A DNA stretch of 64,000 nucleotides from NCBI GenBank assembly GCA_963576565.1, contig OY755046.1, positions 59,003,471-59,067,470 on the forward strand. Reading direction: 5' to 3'. The position numbers and the translations under genes are program-made. The first letter of the stretch is position 1. Each line of letters starts with the position of its first letter. Under the pieces are notes generated by a model. That model was not told the DNA's origin. It did not search any database and worked only from the letters and a program-made list of their open reading frames with translations. The DNA comes from Aspidapion aeneum (lineage: Eukaryota > Arthropoda > Insecta > Coleoptera > Brentidae). Positions 1 through 10,362 of the stretch are shown here, piece by piece.

Positions 1-1227
1 ATAAAAAATTATATTTCTTCAGAAATCACGGTAACATCAGGTGTACCTCAAGGTGGACATCTGTCGACTCTATTATTCAACATCTTTGTAAATGATGTGA
101 AAAATATTTTTTATGACTGCCAGTTTAAGGCTTTTGCAGATGACTTTAAAATTTATAAAATTATTGTTAATCCTACTGTCAATCTTTGCAGGATCAATTG
201 AATTTGTTTTCTTCTTGGTGTACAGAGAATAGTCTTACCTTAAATATTAAAAAATGCAATATCATTACTTTTAATAAAATAAAACAACCTATTCTATTTA
301 ATTATTCTATTGACTCTGAGAGAAAAACCTTAGTTAAAGATCTAGAAGTGTGGATAGAAAGCGATCTATCATTTAGCACACATATTGAAAAAACCACCAA
401 TAAAGCAATGAGATTACTGGGGTTTCTCTTTCGCACTCTGAAAGATATAGATAATATTTATGTGTTAAAAGATGTTTACTGTGCACTTGTTCGTTCGGTG
501 CTCGAATATGCCAGTTCAGTTTGCCAGCCTTTTTATGGAGTTCATAAAGAGAGCTTAGAGAGAGTGCAGAGAAAATTTTTAAGAAGAGTGGGACTTAGGC
601 TGGGTATTCCCTATGAAGAAGTTAATTGTAATGAGATAATGAAACTTTTAAATCTTACTTCATTAGAAAGTCGAAGAACGTTTTTTGATACTTGCACTCT
701 CTTTAAAATTCTGAACGGTATGATTGATGCCTCAGAGCTTCTTTCAGAGGTTAGATTTCACATTCCACCTAGGAATTTCATGGAACTAATTATGGTACTA
801 ATATTCCTATAAATCGAATGTGTAAAACTACAAATTTTCTAATGCAAGAAAATAATAACATTGACTTTTTTAATTGTAGTTACAATGTATTTTGCAAACA
901 GGTTAAAAAAATTTTATTTGCCTGAATTGTTATCTTTTTAGATTTGTTGTAAAAATTACGTTTTAATTGTGATGGTTCTTGTTGTTTATGCTGTTCTTTT
1001 AATTAAGTACATTTTTATGTGTTAAACCGCCATCTTAATGAATGAAGTGATAAAGTGTGATAAAAAGTTTTACTCCAACTCTGTGAGTTATTCTAACTTT
1101 TACTTGTAATTTTATTTTTGAAATGACATGACTATTTTTTAATGTGACACTATTAGTTAGTCCTACTTTTTTATTTGTAACTGCTATATGCGTTAATAAA
1201 GATTTTGATTTTTGATTTTGATTTGTA
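1..1227 (+). mobile_element. Non-LTR retrotransposon 3' half, jockey/I-like, frameshifted
   Basis: The left edge enters a reverse transcriptase already in progress. Near base 40 one frame reads SGVPQGGHLSTLLFNIF, the RT motif that precedes the catalytic box, and FADDF follows near base 140. The frame then shifts, and 186-812 continues open as the thumb and C-terminal part (LEYASSVCQPFYGVHKESLERVQRKF split over the usual R.LEY..V.W and VQR.F positions). An untranslated tail follows, ending in AATAAAG plus a short TTTTGAT repeat near 1196-1227, which is typical of jockey-clade 3' ends. The frameshift makes it inactive. The same broad type recurs at 16143-17500. The exact clade is inference. Confidence 0.8.
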
Positions 1228-1925
1228 ACCTATACTCCATTCAGGGACACTGTGAGCAGTACCGTTTTTGATGCTTATTAAACTTTCTTACTTCTTATCC
1301 AATTTATACAAGTGATATGTCTTTATAAACGGCAAAGACGTAGCTTTCTTGTCAATTTTTAGCATCAAGCCATTGGCGTACATACATTTTTGGTAAGTGG
1401 GTTCCAATGTTCAAATTTTAAAAGCATGTGCGATCTTTGATTTTACAGAAATTTCAATTTCTCCAAAAAAGTCGTATAGTCTCAAGTTTTAGCTTTTGAT
1501 AGAGACCCAATTCACAAAAATTGAACAAAGTGTAAAAAAACTGCAGGGAAAAAAAAATGTTTTTTTTTTGGCCCATTTTATGTACTATTTTCCCTCTATC
1601 ATAGTATAATCAGTTCGAAAAATATTATATTTATTTAAAATGCAGAGGATTCTATAATTTTAAAATGGTGAAAAAACCCTGAATAATGAAATATGAAAAA
1701 AAATAGTTAAACAATAATTGGCCAACATTAAAAAAAAAGCAATATTAAAAAAATAATAAGCAGATAGTATAATTTTCCACAAAATTGCCTGCAAAAGGTC
1801 ATGTTTTTATTAAAAAAATTCCACTGGAATTAGTGAGACACTAATATTTACTAATACCTATTATTATTTAGGAAAATTACACATTTTAAAAAACTAAAAA
1901 AACAAATAAAAATGGTTTCTACTAC
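1228..1925. other. AT-rich sequence without recognisable gene
   Basis: Very A/T-rich, with homopolymer runs near 1548-1568 and 1680-1760. It should be intron of the minus-strand gene A, or the region after it, because that gene's second exon ends at 1926. I searched the minus strand for a next exon of matching phase and found none I could defend. Confidence 0.5.
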
Positions 1926-2031
1926 CTGTACCTAGAACAGCAGCCTTCAGGACATCACTCATTTCCGAATCCAGAACATTTTCATCTTCTGGAGTAGAAG
2001 GGAGGGGGCATCCTACACAATCTTCCTCAAC
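1926..2031 (-). CDS. Gene A, coding exon 2 (unidentified protein)
   Basis: On the minus strand a TTTAG acceptor precedes 2031 and an ACAG|GTAGTA donor follows 1926. The exon enters in phase 0, matching exon 1, and gives about 35 residues beginning VEEDCVGCPLPSTPEDE and ending near DVLKAAVLGTG, leaving phase 1. It is acidic and Ser/Pro-rich, so probably disordered. A shorter donor a few bases upstream (CTAG|GTACAG) is possible but weaker. No family was recognised. The gene continues toward lower coordinates, outside the window or hidden by repeats. Confidence 0.6.
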
Positions 2032-2537
2032 CTAAATTTTAAAAAAAATCCTCTTTCTTTACCTTGAAAAACGAAGGATATCTTTCTTTTTACTTCAAAA
2101 TATTCTTGCAATTGTGATCTTTTAAAAATAAATAAAACCACAACTCTAAAAATTTTCTACAGAACCTATCTATTTTATATCCCAATGTTTGTTTTAACTT
2201 TATGTGTTAATTTAGACAATAAAACTCAAATAATTCAAATTCTAAATACAGTTTTGGTTATTAATGAGAACTTTACATAAAATTAGATCACTTGTTAAAA
2301 TATTAGCTATTTTTGAAACATTTTTATTGCATAATTTGTTGCTGAATAGCTGCTATCGTATGTTTTGCTAACTTTATACAACTATATTTGGCACCTGAAA
2401 ATTCAGTACTTAAAGGCGATTATCCATGTCAGTCTGGATTAAACCGTTCAGAATTAAAAAAATACTTGATATTCTACCTTTTTACAACTTTGGAAATTTA
2501 AAAAGAAATAATACGCTCATAATTTGCCGTTATTTAA
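2032..2537. other. Gene A intron, AT-rich, no feature seen
   Basis: This is the intron between gene A exons 1 and 2 (it runs to 4517). The stretch is A/T-rich with no coding potential that I can support. The repeat array starting near 2538 and the TIR element at 3585 lie in the same intron. Confidence 0.5.
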
Positions 2538-3356
2538 TATAAAGTTAGCAGAACACCTATAGAAATAATGGATTTATCTAAAAAAAATTAGTGCACAATT
2601 TACCGTTAATTATCCGTAAATTAGTTGAAAAAACAAAAAATTTGCCTTACCCGTTTATTAAAAAAAAAATTGGTATATAAAGTTAGCAGAACACCTGAAA
2701 CAATGGATTTATCTAAAAAAATTTTAGTTCACAATTTGCCGTTAATTATCCGTAAATTAGTTGTGAAAAGAAAAAAATAAAAAGTTAGCAAAACACCATT
2801 TTTTTTTTTTAAAACAGAAACCGCAAATTGTTTGTTTTTACAACTAATTTACGGATAATTAACGGCAAACTGTGCACAAATTTTTTTTTTGTTCAATCCA
2901 TTATTTCTGTAGGTTTAAAACAGGCACGGCAAATTGTTTGTTTTCACAACTAATTTACGGATAATTAACGAAAAATTGTGCACACCATTTTTTTTTTAAA
3001 AACGGGCACGGAAAATTTTTTGTTTTTACAACTAATTTACGGATAATTAACGGCAAATTGTGCAATTTTTTTTTAGATAAATCCGTTATATTTCTATACG
3101 TGTTCTGCTAACTTTATATAAAGTTAGCAGAACACCATTTTTTTTTAAAACGGGCACGGCAAATTTTCACAACTAATTTACGGATAATTAACGACAAATT
3201 GTGCACTAAAATTTTTTGAGATAAATCCATTATTTCTATTTTTTAAACGGGCACGGCAAATTTTTTGTTTTCACAACTAATTTACGAATAATTAACGGCA
3301 AATCATGAACATATAAATTTTTTCAATTTGCAAAGTTGTTTTGATAACTTTATAGA
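2538..3356. repeat. Clustered direct and inverted copies of a ~110-130 bp repeat
   Basis: About seven copies of one unit lie here. The core TTACGGATAATTAACG is seen in one orientation near 2848, 2955, 3037, 3178 and 3285, and in the opposite orientation near 2605 and 2740. Units are joined by TAAAGTTAGCAGAACACC, which forms a palindrome at about 3112-3138 where two copies meet head to head. Poly-A/T tracts of variable length separate the modules. It lies in the gene A intron. It looks like a decayed fold-back or satellite-like cluster; no protein is encoded. Confidence 0.7.
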
Positions 3357-3584
3357 CATGTTAACAGGTCAGGCAGTGTTGGTTCCCACCAATTAGTAAT
3401 TAACAAAGACAGGTATTGATTGATCTTTATCAAACAGTCAACAAAAGGTGCTATAGCCTTCTACTCTAGACCCTATAATTATTTAGTACAATGCTTTTTT
3501 TTGTTTTCTGGAACATTGATGTTTTACTATCTTTTTGATTTTTGCCCAAATTATAATACCTAGAGGCACAATGTTAGGACCATG

Positions 3585-4083
3585 CGAGGGGTGAACAGCT
3601 CTCACAATTGGTGTACACATTTCTCACAATCCTTCACAATCTTTACACAATCCCTCCCAATCACCCACAATCTGTCACAATCCTTCACAATCTTACCACA
3701 ATCCTTCACAATCCCTCACAATCTTACCACAATCCCTCACAATCTTTACACAATCCCTCACAGTCTTAGCAAAAGATTGTGGATTTTCACAATCGGCGTA
3801 CACATTTTGGGGTTAGCTGGTTATTAAGTAGCAGGGCCGGTTACGGTAAATTAAGAGGGCGGCCAAGGAAACACAGACATGATGACCTGTTTTTTTTTTT
3901 TTTGGTCGGCAGAATTTTTGATGGGACGGCCGGCCCCCCCTTCTGGTATGCAGGTATCTCTCACAATCTCTCACAATCCTTCACAATCCCTCACAATCTT
4001 ACCACAATCCCTCACAATCTTAGCAAAAGATTGTGGATTTTCACAATCGGTGTACACATTTTGGGTTAGCTGTTCACCCCTCG
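3585..4083. mobile_element. hAT-like TIR element with internal CACAATC minisatellite, copy 1
   Basis: The ends are perfect 16-bp inverted repeats, CGAGGGGTGAACAGCT and its complement, flanked by an 8-bp direct duplication GGACCATG at 3577-3584 and 4084-4091. An 8-bp duplication is the hAT superfamily signature (P elements also make 8 bp). The body is an array of short units around CACAATC with CCT or TTAC spacers, interrupted at about 3825-3955 by a poly-T and GGCCGG-rich segment. No transposase is present, so it is non-autonomous. A second copy in the opposite orientation lies at 9360-9856. Intact duplications argue for real transposition. Confidence 0.88.
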
Positions 4084-4091
4084 GGACCATG

Positions 4092-4517
4092 TTAAAGCCA
4101 ATACAATTTTTTATAAATACCTTTCCTATGATTTTTCTCCAGGACATTTGGTTTAGCCAGTACATGGCTTGGAAAGTGACCCTAACAGTAAAATTTTACT
4201 TTTTGTAAAACTCTTCGCATATTTGAACACAAATATCTCTGCAGCTAATGAACCTAGGAAGCTACAGTTGCACTCAGTTTGTAGAGAAGTTAGTTGGCTT
4301 TCCAAAAGTATGGAAAGTAAATACCCAAAAAAATGCTTCCTAAGATGGTATTTTCAAAAAAACTGAAACAAGTACCAGTTTTTTGAGTCCCACAGGAATA
4401 GCATAGGGATTTCATTTCAAGAATCCTAACATAAAAGAAAAATTGTAAAAAACATGTGCATTTAAAATGTGTGCCTTTTTTATGTATATTGACTAAAAAA
4501 AAATAATTTTAACTTAC
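4092..4517. other. Gene A intron sequence, no feature seen
   Basis: AT-rich intron between the TIR element and gene A coding exon 1. I see no convincing coding or repeat structure. Confidence 0.5.
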
Positions 4518-4661
4518 CAGAGAGTTAGAATCATCCTCCAGTAGATCCTTAATTTCTGAGGCTATTGACTCAGTTTCAGGATCCCAGCATATCCTGCGTT
4601 TTCTCAACCCGTCTATGTCCAAGTCTGGAAGTGAGTCCTCTGCATCACTGTAGTGAGACAT
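4518..4661 (-). CDS. Gene A, first coding exon (unidentified protein)
   Basis: The minus strand carries an ATG at 4661 followed by 48 open codons to a strong CTG|GTAAGTT donor at 4518. The peptide starts MSHYSDAEDSLPDLDIDG and ends DLLEDDSNSL. It is strongly acidic with a short LRKRR basic patch and is probably disordered. Phase 0 out matches exon 2 at 1926-2031. The exon probably starts at 4715, where a CTGCAG acceptor gives 54 bases of 5' UTR. It is transcribed away from BRAP, head to head. I do not recognise the protein family; a nuclear or regulatory role would be guesswork. Confidence 0.65.
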
Positions 4662-5999
4662 CTTGATTGTGTCTCAAAAGAAGACAGTCAAGATGGGGTT
4701 TCTTCTTTTTGTAGTCTGCAGTAACAAAAAAAAAATTCTAAAGAAAAGAAAATTCTAAACAAAAAAAAAAATTCAGTTCACTTTCTTTAGAGATACAATA
4801 TCACAAAGAGACACATCAACACACAAAAGGGCAAACTTAATAAAAAAACATTATTATTTTATTTTATAAAATATAGTGACTTTAGTATAAAAGCATATAT
4901 TCTATATCATCATATCAGTTGAATAAGAAATGCAATTTGACCTTCAATTTAAACTTGACATGGGCTCTACTTTTTATTAAAATTGATGAAGATAAAACAA
5001 AACTAATAACAAATAATAAATTTCCTTTAATTTACATAAAGGAGCAAAGGTTAAAAATAAAATAAAAATAAGTTTATTTAAAAAAAAACTGTTCAAATGC
5101 CACTTGCTTTGCTGTATATACCTACTTAAATATTATTTTAACATTTCATCACAAGTAGGTACTTATCAATATTTTTTACAATGCTACATATGGTATACTT
5201 ACCTATATTTAAAACTAAAATAATTAGGTAGGTATTGTATTGTGTGGTTTATTGTTTATTATAAATTTCACAGTTATAAAAAATAATTTATTATTGTTGA
5301 ATTAACAAACTACAACTGTGAAGGAATAGGAATCCAAAACATATAAACAAATTTCTCTGTACCAATTTTAGTTATAAACAAAAAATAATTAATTGGTGCT
5401 AATTAGTGCTTACCCTAAATAATATTGTATTACCAATTACACAACTGTATGGATTATGCAAAAAAGACAATGGAATTTAATGGAAATTTTTTAATTTACC
5501 ATTTATAATTTAAACAAATAAGCAATTTCTTTACTCCTCATATAGATGTATTTTTAGAGGCCCTCAATAACAAAAGCAAACAAATTTGGATTAATTGATG
5601 CTCGAGAAACCCTAGACTATAATTATAAACCATAATTAGCCATTAATATTTGCAAACTACCATAAAAAAAATAATTCACAAAAAATAACAGTAAAAAATA
5701 TGTAATATAAAACCCACATTAGTCCCTTGATTTCACTAACTCCCAATACTAATTTTAAGATAATATTTACCTTAAATCAATCCCTGGTTATCCAGGAATC
5801 AACAAAAATCAAAGTTGTGGAAAAACACTGGAAATTTAATGGGAAAATGGTTGATTTTTTGAACTAACTTTTGCGCAGACAATGTCGTGGATGAACAGCT
5901 GACATCTGTGACCTAGGGGGAGCTGCTTAACGAATCGGTGCGACATCTTGTTCTCGATTCTAAACTTGCAGTTGCAGTCCTCTTTACCGACATTTTATG
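4662..5999 (-). other. Gene A 5' UTR, first intron and probable start region
   Basis: Bases 4662-4715 read as the 5' UTR part of the first coding exon after a CTGCAG acceptor. An AAG|GTAAAT donor on the minus strand ends at 5771, which suggests a non-coding first exon from about 5771 upward and an intron 4716-5770. The intron is very AT-rich, with no further features seen. The stretch 5870-5990 is less AT-rich than its surroundings and may hold the promoter of gene A. These splice assignments are inference from consensus sites only. Confidence 0.35.
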
Positions 6000-6840
6000 C
6001 CAGGAGTTTAAAGCTAAATATCTCAGAAACCCAACATCCTATTAAAATGGCGTTTCCGTGTCTTAATTCACTCAAATATTCTTAGTATTTTTTGTCCTTA
6101 GAACAATTCTATACGATCTATAGGTTAAAAGATATTAACGTTTTATCTGCAAAACAACTAAAACTTAGATATCTCAAAAACCAAAAGAGCTCAAAATAAG
6201 AAAATTTGATTTTTGGATTGAGACAACTTTTTTTAACAAATTGTGTGTAAAGCAAAATCTTGCTAGAGCTTTAGTTTTTGACATAAAAACGTTTAAAGTT
6301 TTCCAAGGAAAAACATCGTGATACTAAAACAGATATATCTCAAAAACTATCGTAGCTATTTAGATTCGGATTTCGCCATTGGCTTAAGGGAAAGATGCAA
6401 AATAAAACCTATGAATAGTTAGGAATCAACATGGTCATAGTTTTTAAGATACAACAGTTTAAAAAAATAAATCAATAAAATTGCACACTAAATTTCAAAT
6501 ATCTTAAAAACTAATAAGCCAATTGTAATGCTGTTTTCGGCGTTCGATTAAGGAAAGTATTTGAGTCAAAAGTTATATGAAGTTTAAAATTCGCAGCGCT
6601 ATAGTTTTTAAGATACAAGGCCTTAAAATGTATGTTGATAATCCTTCGAAAAGTACATGAAAGATTTTAAATACAAATATCTCAGAGACCAAACGACGGA
6701 TTGCTTTGCGGATTTTAAAGTTTGGTTAAGAAAGCTTCGCCAAACAAAACTTCTTGAATAGCTAGAGCTGTAAAATCTTTGGTTTTTGAGATATAAGCCT
6801 TAAAATTAAAACAAATTTTATAAAATACAAGATATGTCGA
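6000..6840. repeat. Degenerate ~165-bp tandem repeat in the shared upstream region
   Basis: About five diverged units. In each, a forward motif close to ATATCTCAAAAACC (near 6013, 6168, 6336, 6505 and 6678) alternates with an inverted one close to GTTTTTAAGATAC (near 6125, 6268, 6437, 6604 and 6785). Spacing within each series is about 145-180 bp. The array lies between the divergent starts of gene A and BRAP and encodes nothing. Divergence between units is high, so it is old. Confidence 0.55.
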
Positions 6841-7009
6841 TAATGTCGCTCCCTGTAATTTAAGACCGAATCTTTGCAGCTCCCTGTAATGTCGATAAGA
6901 GGAGAAACAGCTGATTTTTGTTAAATAAAAACAAAGGTCGAAAAATGGTATGTTTACAAGAAGAAAATTGAAATTTTTTGTGTTTAAACAATAATAAAAA
7001 AGGTAAAAA
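6841..7009 (+). promoter_or_regulatory. BRAP upstream/5' UTR region
   Basis: Sequence directly upstream of the BRAP ATG. It contains a short duplicated block: TCCCTGTAAT occurs twice, near 6850 and 6881, with TGTCGATAA elements close to each. The context before the start codon is A-rich (GGTAAAAAATG), which fits insect initiation context. The transcription start was not located; no clear TATA box was identified. Confidence 0.35.
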
Positions 7010-7070
7010 ATGTCAGATTTAGTGGCGAAGTGTGTGCTTCGAGTGGAGGTACAAAATCCTGCTTCTCAGG
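7010..7070 (+). CDS. BRAP: BRAP coding exon 1
   Basis: ATG at 7010, 20 codons ([20 protein letters not shown]) and one base of the next, then a CAGG|GTAAGG donor. The LRVEV stretch fits the short beta strand that opens BRAP proteins. Phase 1 is completed by GA at 8996 to make glycine. Confidence 0.85.
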
Positions 7071-10000
7071 GTAAGGCAAATTTTTAAGAACAATTTATAC
7101 CTAGAAAGTGCTAGAAAATTCATGACAGTATCCAGTGTTCAAGAGGACTATTAAAGGTCGGTTCAGCCTCATAAATTACATTAGATTAAATTAAATTAAA
7201 TTAACTTACGAGTAATTCCACGCCAAATCATCCAATGAGGGTAGCTGCCATGTCATGAAAAAAATCCAAATTTTGATAACATGTATCAGTGTCCTTAGGA
7301 ATACCAAATTAACAAATTTTAATTTTTAATGTCGCCTCCCGTATTTTACATGCCACTTTAAAAGTAAAAAAAAGAAGAAACAGTGGCGTACACAGGAGGG
7401 AGGGGGGTTGGAGGCCTAATCTTTCCAAAGCCATTAAATAACTTCTCCTAAAGATTGAATTTTTCTGAAAGAAGAAATAAATGGTTTTCCAGGACTTTGC
7501 TTTTACTCAAGCCCCCTCTCCCAACCCCCTTGGAAAATTTCTGCATATGCCACTGGGCATTAAAAAAACTAACTACAAAACTAATGCATGGTAAAAGCCC
7601 ATGTGATGTGTTTGGAGGTACTGTGAAACGATTTGTTTTACATTAAAATCTCAAACAAACAACAACTGGACACCATTTTTCACTCCTCTGGATGATTTAA
7701 CTATAGATGCTAAATTTACTTCAAGCTCAGAAAAAAAAAATTCGGTTTCTGAAATTATAGAACTCAACTTCTTTTCCGATTTTTTAAATATGACAGTAAG
7801 TAACTACTAAAAAAGTAAATAAACTTTTAAAAAATTTGTGTAGTGACCTTGTGAAGAGAGTTTAGATCATAATTTATTGAACAGTGCTCATATAAATAAA
7901 CTTTACCTTCTGATAAACCTTAATTTGCAGGGGCGGATCTAGAAACTTTATTTTGGGGGAAAATATCATAATAAATATTTCACAAAACTATTTTGCATAG
8001 TGACCAAGAGGTGTATTCTGTGTGTCAAAACTGAGTAAAGTTTCAGATTTGGGGGAGGCATCCCCTCTGTAGATCCACACCTGTAATTTGTGATGCAACT
8101 TAACATCACTAAAAATACTAAAATAACAAAAAAATGTGTAGTGACCTTAAGGATTACAGACCCAGATTTTTTATACTTGTTTTTAAAAGTATATGATACA
8201 GTGAAAAATTTACCCTACTTGATTACCACCAGGTCATAGACAGGGTCATTTTTGATGCTAAAGTTGAGGAATTTCCCAGACATTCTTAACTTCTTGGTAG
8301 AACTCCAAGGTAATGTCTACTTTTTAAATATATTTTATACAAGGAAGATATAGTCCTTGAGTATAGCTTTCCAACACTGTATCAAAAATTTAAGAAAACA
8401 TTACATTTTTACCCCAAAAAAATATGAAAACTTCTAAAATTTCTGCGTTTTTTGGATATTCTCTAAATTGCTCTAATTAAGCCAGTATAAAAGATTTTGC
8501 TAAACATCACATTTTTTTGAAAACTACTTTTATGCATGTTTTCAAAATTATAGGTTAATTCTTTTTAGGTGCTAATTGTATTAAAAAATCTAAAATTGTG
8601 CAAAAGTGGTTAAGCATGAGCTGTTTCATTTAGTAAGCATGATTAAAGAAAAAAATTAAATGTCAGGGCAACACTTTTTTTGTAAATTGAATGACTTGGC
8701 GTGGAATTGCTCTTACATTAAGTTACCCTAAGCCAAATTAGACTAACTTAATTTTTACAGTTTTTCTGAAGTTTTTCACTTGTATTTTCTACAAACATCT
8801 TATTTTATACCTTCCTAAGTAAAAAACAACACTTTTTTAACCAAAAAACCTCTTAAGTTAGTCTAATTTGGCTTATGGTAAGTTAATGTAAGTTACTTTA
8901 ATTTAATCAAATATAATTTATAAGGCTGAACCGACCTTAAGAACCAGTATAATAAGTTATATTTATTTTTGTTGTTACCTTGATTTTTTCTCCAGGAAGC
9001 AATACAGACTCCCAAGAGTCTGCCACAACAGATTCCTCAAAAAAGAAAAAACCTGGAAGCAAGAGGAATATTCGTGACATTAGCGTGGAGACATTTCCCA
9101 GTCGTTTGGAGAGCCCCAGAGACGATTGGGGCTTGCTCCCCATCTGTTCCAGAGAGCAGACTCCTGATACTGAGAAGGATCCAATTCAGGTTGCTGAAGA
9201 TTTGGGAGAGATTGGATTTTTCAGTGGAAATCCCTTTGTCGAGATTACCAAGGGGATTTTACACTTGTATAAGGAAGAGTAAGGACATTTTTTAATCTAG
9301 TTTTGTTCTTCTTATTAACTTTTATCCTTCAGCTTTTTTCTAATTTCTTCACTTCATTTCGAGGGGTGAACAGCTAACCCAAAATGTGTACACTGATTGT
9401 GAAAATCCACAATCTTTTGCTAAGATTGTGTACAGATTGTGAGGGATTGTGGTAAGATTGTGAAAGATTGTGAGGGATCGCGAGAGATTGTGGAGGACTG
9501 TGCAGCACTGTAGCGTGCCTAAAGGAGCGGGGGGCAGTAGCCCATCAAAAAAAATCTTGTGACCAAAAAAAAACAAAAAAAAAAGGTCATCAGGTCTATA
9601 CTTTCCTTTGCAAGGGCTTGTGAAGGACTGTGGTAAGATTGTGAAAGATTGTGAGGGGTTGTGGTAAGATTGTGACAGATTGTGAGTGATTGGGACAGAC
9701 TGTGTAAAGATTGTGAAGGATTGTGGTAATTGGCATGGATTGTGAAGGATTGTGAGGGATTGTGAAGGATTGTGGTAAGATTGTGAGTGATTGGGAGGGA
9801 TTGTGTAAAGATTGTGAGAAATGTGTACACCGATTGTGAGAGCCGTTCACCCCTCGCTTCATTTATTAGGTTCTTTTAAAAAATATTTTTTAATATTGGA
9901 AATTAGAAAACCCACTTTCAACCAAAACCAAAAAAATAGTGAACCTTATGTCTGTCTTATACATATGTATTATAAAACAATATTTGTCGCATGGCAAATA

Positions 10001-10304
10001 AAGTTTAAATTTTATTTCTTATTTTGGTTTAATTTTAATTCAGTTTTTATTCAGTTTGAACAATTTTTAATTTTTTTAATTTAATTAATTTTAAATTTAA
10101 TTCCAATTTAATTCCCATTTGTGTTAGATTTAAAATTCTATTTAATTGTGATTCTACTTGAATTAAAAGCAGGGTTCTGCGGATATATATCAAGTGATAT
10201 ATATATATCATGATATATATCACGATATATATATATATATATATATCATGATACATATCACGATATATATATATATATATATATATATATCATGATACAT
10301 ATCA

Positions 10305-10362
<58 letters not shown>

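Larger units (their letters stand above)
7210..8712. mobile_element. TIR element GAGTAATTCCACG, copy 1, with nested MITEs
   Basis: The ends are near-perfect ~27-bp inverted repeats starting GAGTAATTCCACGCCAAATC on the left and, read inward from the right, GAGCAATTCCACGCCAAGTC. A 4-bp TTAC flanks both sides (7206-7209 and 8713-8716). No intact protein is encoded. Two CAG-ended MITEs (7381-7555 and 7928-8083) are nested in it. The same element, about 840 bp, recurs at 36012-36852. Non-autonomous; superfamily not assigned. Confidence 0.7.
7155..8936. mobile_element. TIR element flanked by TTAA, interrupted by another TIR element
   Basis: Inverted ends share GGTCGGTTCAGCC (after TTAA at 7151-7154) and GGCTGAACCGACC (before TTAA at 8937-8940), followed inward by TTAAATTAAATTAA-like arms. 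The flanking TTAA is what piggyBac-type insertion would leave, although the two TIRs differ by one base at the junction. No transposase remains. Its middle is displaced by the 7210-8712 element. It sits in BRAP intron 1 and abuts exon 2 by 55 bases. Confidence 0.6.

Noticed and set aside
3600..4070. CACAATC array considered as a CRISPR-like or protein-coding repeat
   Set aside because: No spacers of constant length, units are 7-11 bases, and the array sits inside a TIR element in an arthropod-type genome.
8980..9282. A separate 100-residue gene starting at 8980
   Set aside because: The frame is BRAP exon 2 read through its splice sites; the first residues come from the intron.
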